Assembly: GCA_022702705.1 (NCBI GenBank)
Contig: CM040430.1
Location: 72,729,239-72,793,238, forward strand
DNA from: Papilionanthe hookeriana x Papilionanthe teres
Taxonomy: Eukaryota > Streptophyta > Magnoliopsida > Asparagales > Orchidaceae
Direction of reading: 5' to 3'
DNA: 64,000 nt
In this document: in pieces, positions 22,711-32,354 of the stretch
Position numbering within the stretch: position 1 is the stretch's first letter
How the letters are laid out: each line of letters opens with the position of its first letter
Program-made: the position numbers and the translations under genes
Notes under the pieces: generated by a model
The model's input: the letters and a program-made list of their open reading frames with translations, nothing else
The model's database searches: none
Told to the model about the DNA's origin: nothing

Positions 22711-24499
22711 TAGAAAATTAGGGTATTTTTTGATTTATTTAATTCCCTAAACTTCAAAAATTCATAACTCGTGTAGAAAAATCGAAAAATAAAATAAAAA
22801 TACCCTCTTGCTCGGTGAACGAGAGGAGAATAATGTGGAAAAGAAATCATTCAATTTCATCAAGTATTTTATTTTTTATAATTTATTTACTCCCTGCATA
22901 CTTTTAATTCTCCATGCATGTATACAATTCACCATGGCATGAGACCATAGGGCTTTGAAGCCTCCGAATTTGGGAACATTCCCCGAATTTTCCAAAGTCG
23001 AGGCCATCCCTATGAAAAGTTATTGATTTTTCAAATTCAGAGTTACTCGTTTTGAGTATTTTAATTCCAATAAATAGCATGTTGTGAAATAAATTCTAGG
23101 AAAATTTGGTGATGTTCCTTATGGCCAGAGGACCCTAGGAAAAATAGGTTTTGAGTTAGTTCATTTAAAACAACCCTAATTGGCTTAAACACCCAAAATG
23201 GATCTCTAATTAATTAAAGCTAACCATACATCAAATTGACTTGAAATCAATTCTCCACTGACTTTTAGGATCAGAGGAACCCACCATAAAAATTTGAGGT
23301 CAATTGGACTTGGTTAGCCCTACTAATTGGGTTGATTAAGCCATTTAGTCATTTTAAACTTTAAAAATTCATAACTTTCAAAATACTTTTTAAAAATTCA
23401 CCAAATTCGTTTTAGAGACTCTCTGATATCAGGGGAATTTAAGAAAATTAAAATTTCAATTTTCTAAAAAAGTTGATTTTTAATAATATTTTAATATTTT
23501 TAATAATTAAAAAATAATAAAAATCACAAAAATAATAAAATTCACCAAAATGTCACATTTTGAATTTTAATCACTTAGGAACAAACCCCATATTTTTCTT
23601 AGGTCTATTTAGTGAGATATTAAATTTTAAAGCTTTAGGGTAATTTTAAAATTAAAAAAATGTATTTTCTAGCATTTTCACTAAAATAATTATAATAAAT
23701 CATAGAAAAATCAGAAAATTGCAAAATTTGATTCTCTGATTTGCTTGATATCAGAGAGATTTTTGAAAAATATAAAATCCATTTTTCAACATTTATTTTA
23801 TTTTTAAATTAATTAATACTCCAAAACTTAAAATAATTATAATAAAAATAATATAATTCAAAAAATCACCAAAATTGGTCCAAGTGGTCCTCTGGTCATT
23901 AGGAATGTCCCCAAATTTTCTTAAGGACATAAACTTTCCCTTGGTCATGTTATTAAATTTTCCTTGGAAATCTCTATTTTCTACCAAAAATAATTATATA
24001 AATAAATTAAATACAGAAAAATCACATTTTGTCCTCTCATGTCTTTATTGACATATGAGTGAAGTCACATAAATATTTCAAGTTCATTTGAGTTCAATTT
24101 AGTGAGTTATGAAATTATTAAGCTTAAAGGGTAAAGTGGTAATTTAAATTTTTAATCCTTAATTAAAACTTTAGGTTTAATAAAAAATTAACAAGTAAAA
24201 TATTTGATCCTAATCTGATTTGGATGATTGAAATTTAAATAATTAAAGGGTAGAAACCCATTAAGCAATTTAAAATAATTAAACCTTAATTAAATAATTT
24301 ATTAAATTTGGAAGAATAATAAAATTGGAATTATTAAAATAGGGATATTATTAGGAAGAGATTTATTCTTTAATTAAAAAATCCCTAAATTAATCATCTC
24401 ATTAATATTCAATTCTTAATTAAAATGATAACTCAAATTCAAAATATTAAAAGACTTAATCATTAAACTAAAATTAAATTATTAAACTCTTTTAAAATT

Positions 24500-24930
24500 T
24501 CAATTAAAATTAAAAATAAAATTAAATTAAAAATTAAATTAAATTAAGTAAATTAAATTGAATTAAATTAAATTAAATTAAATTAAAATTAAAAAGTTGA
24601 ATTAAATTAAAGATTAAATTAAATTAAATTAAATAAACAAATTAAATTAAATTAAATAAACAAATTAAATTAAATTAAATAAATAAAATCAAATTAAATT
24701 AAGTTAAATAAAATAAAATAAAATAAAATAAAATAAAATAAAATAAAATTAAATTAAATTAAATTAAATTAAATTAAATAAACAAATTAAATTAAATTAA
24801 ATTAAATTAAATCAAATTAAATTAAAATTAAATCAAATCAAATTAATTTAATGTAACATCAAATCAAACTAAATTGAATTAAATTGAATTAAATTAAATT
24901 AAATTAAATTAAGTTGAATTAAATATAACA
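24500..24930 (+). repeat. AATTA-type pentamer/microsatellite array in solo LTR 1
   Basis: A long run of AAATT/AAATA pentamers, including several uninterrupted stretches and AAATAAACAAATT units. The complementary array in solo LTR 2 is at 53900-54260. Type II LTRs lack a long array here (compare 37000-37350). Confidence 0.9.
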
Positions 24931-26836
24931 TCACCAAAGACATAAAGAATTCAAAATAAATCTAAAATAACTTTAACACTATTCCAAATTAATTGAAATT
25001 AAACTAAATCACAAACCATTTGAACACCAATTTACCCTCAAAAGCTTTAGTTATCATAACTCCTAAACAGAATATCAAATGAAATGTTACTTCACCTATA
25101 GGATATTCAAATGTCCTAGTTCACTGAGCAAGTTAACAAAACTTGAATCCCTGGACGATTAATTCATTTGTATAATTAAATTCATTTGGACTTAAAACAA
25201 TCCTAGAAATATTGAAAAGATGTTTAAGATTATTCTTAAGCACTTCCTCAATATGATAGAACGTTTATAAGAACAATTGTATTTAATTGTTCTTTGATGA
25301 AGAAAATCGTCTTCAAACAAAAACACAAAGAACCTAGACGTCATAGGAAATGACTAGCTATAGGATTAGGAACTTGGTAGAAAACCATAACCCTTACCTT
25401 AGCTTTACCTAGGAACTTGCTTAAATATTCTAATTGTGTTTTAAGTGCAGCTTGGGATGACGGGAAGACCCTCCGAGTACGCTTTTATTTTATTGCAATC
25501 TACTTTCTTGCAATTTACATTATTGCAATTTATTTAATCGCATTGCACTTACTTTTCTTGCATGATAAACAACTGTTGCATGAAAACTCACACCTTTAGG
25601 ATAGCCCCTAAAACTGAAACCAAAACTAAGTTAAAAGTCATTGCAAGATAAAATTCACCGCCACAACATTTCAAAATATAAAACAACTTAAAATTTAATC
25701 ACAAACAGAACACAAAACTACAATTACAACTAAATTAAAACGTCCTGTTGGATGATCGGGAATACCTCGGATGATGTAACCTACGTGTTGCTAACGGGAT
25801 TTCCCACGGTCTAAATGAAAGTGTGGAACTAATTCAGTTGAGTTTAGCAAATTCATCTGGACTAAGTGAATCCGATAAAAATAATGATGTCGGAAGGATG
25901 GAACCGTGGGATCTTAACCGGTGTCGTTATAATCAACTTTAAGATTTGTTTTAATTAAAACACAAAAACACTTGGAAATTAAGACTTCCTTAAACCAAAA
26001 CACTTTTCTCATCTCCTGATTTATGACTTCTAAAACTAAAACCTCTGCAACAACAAGGAGCTTGGAGCATGGTGGGCAGCACGGCCATCGTCGTCAGCAA
26101 AACTTGAATCTACATCAACGAAAACTTTCCTAGAATTAAACAACAAAGCCATAGGACTTCGAGGTAGTTCGCTTAGTGCAACATAAATCCTCAACTCTTC
26201 GTTAGGCATTTGCATTGCAAATTAAGCCCTAACCGGTTTTAGGATTCCGAGGTAGTCGTCCGATACGACATAAGCCCTCACTTCTTCGAGGCTGTTTGTA
26301 TGATTGTGTCATACAAATATAAGTCCAAATTAATTAAAATTGGCAAGACCAAAACATTTAAATAAATATTAGGACTTTGCTAAACTCAAGCCAAACAATA
26401 GGATAGTCGGGAAATTACCGAAGTTCGCTTCGAATCTGTGATTTCTCCTACTTTTCTTCCTTTGGATTCTCAAAACAAAATGTTCCAAATTTGATCCATT
26501 CCCTATTGAAATTCCAAACTTCAATCCTTTGAGAACTTAAACTTTGAAATTCTTGAGAGCAAAATTATGGATTATTACCGAGAGTTTTCTTAGGTGATTC
26601 CCGTCACTTAAGATGTAATTAACTATAGGGGCTTGCCCTTATAGGGAATTTTAAAGAACCTGAGTAATATAAACCCTGTTTAATGCTTTCATATTAAGCG
26701 GGAATTTGTTTGCTTATAAAATTGGTTCGCGAGACCAAACGGATGTCACAAATCTTCTAGTTTATTTAATCGAGCCCCATCGTCGAGCGATGTGTCTATT
26801 CTTCGGGATAGATACACGGTTTGTGATGAGGTGCTC

Positions 26837-26848
26837 GTTTATATAAAC
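26837..26848 (+). promoter_or_regulatory. Candidate LTR TATA box, solo LTR 1
   Basis: The palindromic GTTTATATAAAC, about 180 bases before the LTR 3' end, sits in a block conserved in all LTRs of both types (39219-39230; complemented at 51989-52000). Position fits a core promoter giving a short R/U5. Confidence 0.45.
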
Positions 26849-27025
26849 TATTCGGGATGTGAGATCAGTTTGATTTCATATCTTAAAATTTTCAAATTTA
26901 AAATTATTTTCAAAAATCAAATACTACTTTTCAAATTATTTATTTAAATTAAATTAAAAATTCGCCGACAATTTCTGTAGGCAACCCCTTTTCAAAATAC
27001 AATACAACCTAAAAATATGCCGATA

Positions 27026-27030
27026 GGGCC
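27026..27030 (+). other. Target-site duplication GGGCC, right copy
   Basis: Directly follows the LTR end GCCGATA and continues into the RNase H coding sequence of element B (TTCAAGGACATTAAA). Confidence 0.93.
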
Positions 27031-27545
27031 TTCAAGGACATTAAACAATATTTAATGACACCTCCTGTCCCAGCAGCCCCAGTCTCGGGTTGACCGTTGA
27101 TACTTTATACCGCGGCTTTAGACGACTCCCTTGGAGCCCTGCTAGCCCAGGTCAATGACGAGGGTAAAGAAAACACACTCTACTACCTGAGTCGTCGTCT
27201 AATTCCGACGGAGGTAAAGTATCCCCCGATTGAGAAGCATTGTTTCACCTGATCTTCGCCGCTCAAAAGCTCAGGCATTACATGCTCTCTCATAAGGTGA
27301 ACCTTATTTCAAAGTTTAATCCGTTGCAATATTTGATGACCCGACCAATGCTTTCCGGCAGACTTGCCAGGTGGTCGATGATACTATTGCAATTCGACAT
27401 AACTTTTGTTCCTCTTCGTGCATTAAAGGGACAAGTCCTAACAGACTTTCTCGCAGCACACCCTTTACCGGCAGAATCACCTCTCAACGACTACTTGTCA
27501 GATGAGCAGATAATGAGCCTACAAGACCCCGATGATCAACGTTAG
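27031..27545 (+). pseudogene. Ty3/gypsy RNase H domain, element B
   Basis: LYTAALDDSLGALLAQ lies near 27107-27160, YYLSRRLIPTEVKYPPIEKHC near 27185-27245, FAAQKLRHYMLSHKVN, and ADFLAAHP-like TDFLAAHP near 27440-27470. A stop (TGA) replaces Arg at 27091 and a 2-base loss occurs near 27247. The ORF 27240-27545 is the second half. Confidence 0.85.
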
Positions 27546-27548
27546 GAA

Positions 27549-28001
27549 TTGTACTTTGACGGAGCATCGTCAGCACAAAAGGCTAAAGATTTGCTAACGA
27601 TAGTGCCCGGTAAGGCAGGAATCAGACTAATCTTTATAACACCGGAGTGGGGGATGTTAAGGTACTACTACCATCTAACAAAACCATGTACGAACAATGA
27701 AGCAGAATACGAAGCTCTCACAACTGGACTGGAATTGACTATCCAGATGGGTATAACAAATATCAATATTTACGGAGATTCGCAGTTGATCATTCAACAG
27801 GTCGCCAGACAGTACAAAATTCTAAAGCCAAGACTCGAGCAGTACTTTCAATATGCAATGAAATTGTTGGAGCAGATTCCGAATGTAACGATCTACAAGA
27901 TTCTAAGAAGAGAAAATGCTCTTGCAGATGTGCTAGCCCGCCATACGAAAGTATTTGCCTGCTTACAGGATGATTCAATTGAAATGTTAGTTCAGGGATG
28001 A
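27549..28001 (+). pseudogene. Second (archaeal-type) RNase H domain, element B
   Basis: Open over 150 codons. LYFDGAS (first Asp), NNEAEYEALTTGLELTI (Glu), INIYGDSQLIIQQVA (Asp) and a RRENALADVLARH end are all present, so the acidic residues are intact. It follows the first RNase H after a single stop (TAG at 27543-27545, where D has TGG). The domain pair is the Tat signature. Confidence 0.88.
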
Positions 28002-29182
28002 CAGATCCTCTCACAGCTCGACATGGATGCAATGCACAAATCGGAAAAAGAGCAAGAAACAGTTGCAGCAGTAACAAAAAATACAGAAGATTGGCGGCAG
28101 CCATTAATAGATTACCTGCAAATAGGAAATCTACCGGACAATAAGTCGTTAGCCCATCAGAACAAGAAAAGAACTCTGTCTTACGCATTAATAAATAACT
28201 CGTTATATAGAAGGTCTTTTGATCACATGTGGCTAAGGTGCCTGAGCGGGTCCGAGGCTCGCGAAGTTGTTAAAGAAGTGCACTTAGGACTCTGTGGCGC
28301 TCATCAGTCAGGTCCGAAGATGAAAATGAAGATTAAGAGACAAGGGTACTACTGGCCCTCAATGATGACTGATTGCATGAAAATCGCCAAGAGCTATCAC
28401 TAATGCCAAGTGCATGGAGTGGTTCTACATCAACCTCCAAATGTGCTACATCTGACGATCGCGTCGTGGCCATTTGAGTGTTGGGGCACAGATATAGTGG
28501 GTCTGATAAAATCGCCTTCTTCAAGAGGACATCGTTTCATTCTTGCAGCTACAGATTACTTTTCCAAGAAGTGAAGGCACACCATGTGTTGCAGTTCTTC
28601 AAAAATCAAGTCGTCTACCGTTTCGGGGTACTGCGCAGAATCATCTCAAATAACGGGTCAGCATTCAGAAGTACGAAGACCAAGAATTTTGTCAGAAGGC
28701 ACAGAATCGACTGGCGCTATTCAATGATTTACTATCCAAGAGCGAACGGCTTGGTCGAGGCTTTTAATAAAACTCTCGTTCAAATTCTAAAGAAAACTTT
28801 GGATGACAACAAAAGAAATTGGCACGAGAAGTTGTTAGAAGCCTTATGGGCCTACAAAACGACTTTCAGAACTCCTACTCAGTCTACACCCTACGCTCTA
28901 GTGTACGGTTCTGAGGCAGTTTTACCCTTAAAAGATTAGCTCCCATCACTCAGAGTTGCAGTTGCAGAGAAAATTACTACAGATGAAAATGCCAGATTAT
29001 GACTGAAGAATTAGAAGGCTTGGAAAAGAAACGAATTTCAGCGCAGTAGAATTTGGAACTGTATCAAGCCAAGATGATTCAGGCCCACGATAAACTGGTC
29101 TGCCCAAGGACATTCAAAGTTGGTGACTTAGTTCTAGTTCTCAAGAGACCTATTCCTGCACATCGCAAGATAGGAGGCAAAT
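28002..29182 (+). pseudogene. Integrase, element B
   Basis: The order is EDWRQPLIDYLQ, the zinc region (EVHLGLCGAHQSG ... YYWPSMMTDCMKIAKSYH), ECWGTDIVG, NNGSAFRS (SDNG changed to SNNG, second catalytic Asp lost), YYPRANGLVEAFNKTLVQ, WAYKTTFRTPTQ and RPRTFKVGDLVLVLKRP-like CPRTFKVGDLVLVLKRP. A TAA at 28401-28403 sits between the zinc-region residues; D has the same stop at the homologous codon. The C-terminus is cut at about 29182 by a deletion. Confidence 0.88.
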
Positions 29183-30452
29183 TCCATGGAAAGACTGTAA
29201 TAGAACTCAGTTGGAATATGAATAAACCGCTTGGACTACCGTAGACCTTGGGCAGTTCCATGGAAAGACAGTAATGAAACTCAGCGAGGAGATTCAACAC
29301 ACTGCAAATCAGAAAAGGAAGATCAGCGATTGAAGAAAACAAAATGAAATCAGTAATAACGGCTGCAGGAGGAAAGCTCGTCAGGGCTGCCCCTACTGAA
29401 ATCCAGGAGGAGAGAAGAGCCACTTTGACCCCGACTCAAAGAAGAAACAGAAATCGCCGTATCATTAAGATGCTGAAGAAATTGACAGAAGAGCAGAATA
29501 AGGAAGAAATTCCAGCGACCACTGAAGTTCTCCCGAAAAGGTCGGTCCTCAGGAGCACCATAGAAAAGGTTGTTCCAGAGGAGGTTACTACAGAGCCTGT
29601 ACTTGAGACAGTGATGATTCTAGGAGAACGTGATGGTGTGGAGCCATACATCCCACAGTACGTCACTAGACCCCGACAGTTGTAGATAGTTTCAGAATAC
29701 AAGCTGGAAATGATTTAGAGGGTACGAAAGCAGAATTTTGATTACTTTAGAGGATCCGAGGCAGATATGTCAATATCCTGGAAGGATTAGAGTTGCATAC
29801 AGATGTCTTCTCTCACTACAAGTAGAGTGAGATCGTGGACTACGTCTCCGAGCTGAAGAAGCAGGGTCGTGCAGGATGACTATGCAGCAGGACTTACTCC
29901 AAGCCTAGAAAATGGAAAAGAGGCAAGGGAAGGATTACAATCCAATTCAGATGCTATTACAACTACGCTGATGACAAGAAAGGAAATCTGCCAGGGATAA
30001 TCTATTACGGTGAAGTGGATCCAATGCCAGTTTTGATTAAGAAGATGATAAAGAGGATGGTGGCTTGGCGAGTCTTACCCGCTGACTGCATTCCAAACAG
30101 CTGTAAAATCAACATCTATACAGAAGTAGACTACAATCCACCTCACATAGATCATCATGATTTTGTGATGCCCTTTTGTACTATTTCCTTCATCAACTAA
30201 TGCAACATCATGTTCGGGACAGAACTCCAAAGAGTCGGCCCCAAAGAATTCTGAGGGCCAGTAGAGATACCTCTACCGGTAGGCTCTGTTCTCATACTAC
30301 AAGGAAATTGTGCAGATGTGGCGAAGCACTGCATACTGGGAGTTCCCTACGAGCGGGTCTCCATCACTTTCAGGAGGATGGATGAGAGCAAGATTTCGGT
30401 CTACTTCCAGCCATATCCAGAATTAGAAAACCTGCAGCCCTATGAGCTGTAA
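29183..30452 (+). pseudogene. AlkB (ALKBH9/10-like) frame, copy B, 5'-truncated
   Basis: The start codon and first ~40 codons are gone with a deletion joining the integrase end to this frame, and a ~75-bp piece is duplicated at the join. What remains: KMKSVITAAGGKLV, TPTQRRNRNRRIIKMLKKL (29425-29490), EPYIPQYVTRPRQL (29641-29685), LELHTDVFSHYK (29790-29825), GRITIQFRCYYNYADDKKGN (29930-29990), VDPMPVLIKKMIKRMVAWRVLP (30013-30080), PNSCKINIYTE, then PPHIDHHDF with the iron H-x-D at 30144-30152, GPGEFRGPVEIPL-like blocks, distal His at 30327-30329 and YERVSITFRRMDESK. Stops and shifts are frequent (TAG at 29716-29718; TAA near 30199). The catalytic ligands are retained. Family members remove methyl groups from RNA adenines; this copy is dead. 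Confidence 0.9.
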
Positions 30453-31289
30453 GCTACATAGTAGTAGCACACCTCTAAAGCACACTTACGTGGGATTCTC
30501 CTCTAGAAAGTGGCTTAGAAGGTGATGTTACTATCTATGCAGTTTACTTTTCAGACATGGATGAATTGAACAGACAGTTTTGTCAGAATACATGAGGATA
30601 CCAGTACATTCTGTGTTCAGACATACATAGATTTTGTAAAAGTCTACTTTCAAAAAGATGGCATCAGAAATGTTTTGATGGAATCACCTGATGTACCTTT
30701 GACATTTTTAATGGAAATGACTGTCGTACTTTGCCTTCAGTTTTGTGCAATTAACTGCAAATGCCACTAAATCTGATTTGGACTCGATCTGGAGAAAGTC
30801 GAACAAAGAACTATTTGAATGAAATAATAACAACAAAATAAAAAACTTTAAATTCAAAGTTTGAGTAAAACACGAAACTGAAACTTAAAGCAAATCAACC
30901 TAAAAACTCAAATTGTAAACCAAAAAAATGAATGAAAATCCAAATCAAAATGAAATTTCAATCGAAATGAAACTTGAAAATAAAAATAAAAATAAATCAC
31001 TAAGAGCAATGAACAATGAAAACGAAACTCCGAATCTGAAATCCCCAGCCTCCGGCTGTTCTCGAAATCTTTTCGACTCTCTGCGGCTCCTTCCCACTTT
31101 TGAGAAGATCGCTGAATCTACTGACACAGAACCACGAGATTCTCGATTTGGTTTTGATGGCATGGATTCACTTCCTTCGCCAAACTTTCAACCTTTGATG
31201 AAATATTTCGGGACGTGAAACACTTTCATGCACCATTCTAATCTCCCACTATGGTTTTAAGCATTGAAATTTTCATGAATCAATCATCA
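30453..31289 (+). other. Post-AlkB region, element B
   Basis: Bases 30480-30770 are nearly identical to D 50040-50325. A former reading frame is possible (compare the 69-codon frame in D at 50115), but here the homologous ATG is followed at once by a stop. Bases 30780-31289 are A-rich and non-coding; the frame 30928-31218 is not supported by D. Confidence 0.45.
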
Positions 31290-32025
31290 ACCTTTCGAGA
31301 TTGGTACCTAACTTTCAGTTCTCACCCTTTCGGGGCCGATACCTAACTTCCAGTTCCCTCTCTTTCGAGGTCGGTACCTAACTTCCGACTCTCTTCCGAG
31401 ACTGGTACCTAACTTCCAGTTCTCACCCTTTCGGGACTGGTACCTAACTTCCAGTTCCCTCTCTTTCGAGGTCGGTACCTAACTTTCGGCTCTCTTCCGA
31501 GACTGGTACCTAACTTCCAGTTCTCACCCTTTCGGGGCTGGAACCTAACTTCCAGTTCCCTCACTTTCGAGGTCAGTACCTAACTTCAGACTCTCTTCCG
31601 AGACTGGTACCTAACTTCCAGTTCTCACCCTTTCGGGACTGGTACCTAACTTCCAGTTCCCTCTCTTTCGAGGTCGGTACCTAAATTCCGACTCTCTTTC
31701 GAGACAGGTACCTAACTTCCAGTTCTCACCCTTTTGGGGCTGGTACCTAACTTCCAGTTCCCTCTCTTTCGAGGTCGGTACCTAACTTTCGACTCTCTTC
31801 CGAGACTGGTACCTAACTTCCAGTTCTCACCCTTTCGAGCTGGTACCTAACTTCCAGTTCCCTCTCTTTCGAGGTAGGTACCTAACTCCCGACTCTCTTC
31901 TGAGACTGGCACCTAACTTCCAGTTCTCACCCTTTCAGGGCTGGTACCTAACTTCTAGTTCCCTATCTTTCGAGGTCGGCACCTAACTTCCGACTCTCTT
32001 CTGAGGTTGGAACCTAGGTTCCAAC
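31290..32025 (+). repeat. 101-bp higher-order tandem repeat (about 7 copies), element B
   Basis: Each 101-bp unit holds three ~33-35-bp monomers, each with GGTACCTAACTT: one followed by CCAGTTCTCACCCTTTCGGG, one by CCAGTTCCCTCTCTTTCGAG and one by CCGACTCTCTTCCGAG. The anchor ACTGG recurs near 31401, 31502, 31603, 31704, 31805 and 31905. The same array is in D. Element A has an unrelated repeat here. Confidence 0.95.
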
Positions 32026-32354
32026 TCTCATCTTAGACCCTTGAAATCAATCTTAAGCCAAATTTTAACCAAAATTGAAACTCAAATCAATTCAAAACTC
32101 AAACTTAAAACTTGAAACAAATTTGAAATTGAATCCCTCCAGAGCTTGTGATTTGGAGTCCACCTCCTTTTCCCCAGCAAGAGTTCTAGAATCTTCAATC
32201 CTGGAGATTTACCTGATACTCCCCAGTGGGAATTTTCTACTCTTTGTTCAAAGTGTGTCACTTGAACGTCTGTGTTGGTTTTGTTGATCTCTTCAGTCAA
32301 CGCCAATACGCGCGGTGTGCTTGGTTAGCACACCACACCTATTGGGGGTCCATT
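32026..32354 (+). other. 3' end of internal region and candidate polypurine tract, element B
   Basis: Non-coding sequence matching 51660-51811 plus 59119-59311 of D, without the solo LTR found there. It ends with CTATTGGGGGTCCATT (32338-32354), the candidate plus-strand primer, directly before the LTR start TGTTGACC. Confidence 0.6.

Larger units (their letters stand above)
19530..27025 (+). mobile_element. Solo LTR 1 (type I, 7,496 bp)
   Basis: It starts TGTTGACCTCATTTTTGATG and ends AATATGCCGATA (consensus end GCCGACA), giving near-inverted termini TGTtGaC / GcCgACA. It is flanked by GGGCC on both sides and inserted in the reverse transcriptase of B. No internal region is left, so it is a solo LTR formed by recombination between two LTRs. 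Inside, in order: a conserved 5' block; a C/A-rich G-poor tract (about 19990-21330); a moderately GC-rich part (21470-22340); a CpG-dense island (about 22495-22710); an AT-rich half (22720-25000) with a pentamer array; and a 3' part with a TATA-like site. No credible gene is present. Confidence 0.93.
27026..32354 (+). mobile_element. Element B, 3' part of internal region
   Basis: It continues element B after solo LTR 1: end of reverse transcriptase, RNase H, second RNase H, integrase, AlkB frame, repeats, and the tract before the LTR at 32355. It is collinear with D 46000-59311 apart from a deletion of about 600 bp between integrase and AlkB. Confidence 0.92.

Noticed and set aside
22341..22850. 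169-codon minus-strand frame across the CpG island of solo LTR 1
   Set aside because: It lies inside the LTR and is broken in solo LTR 2 (55825-56404 region) and absent from type II LTRs. GC-rich sequence with few stops explains it.
24500..24930. Telomeric or centromeric satellite
   Set aside because: The pentamers are AATTA-type low-complexity sequence inside an LTR with exact ends; no TTTAGGG telomere array or long centromeric monomer is present.
13756..32354. Endogenous caulimovirus-like pararetrovirus
   Set aside because: LTRs, a 5-bp target duplication system, integrase and dual RNase H are present; movement and coat protein signatures are not.
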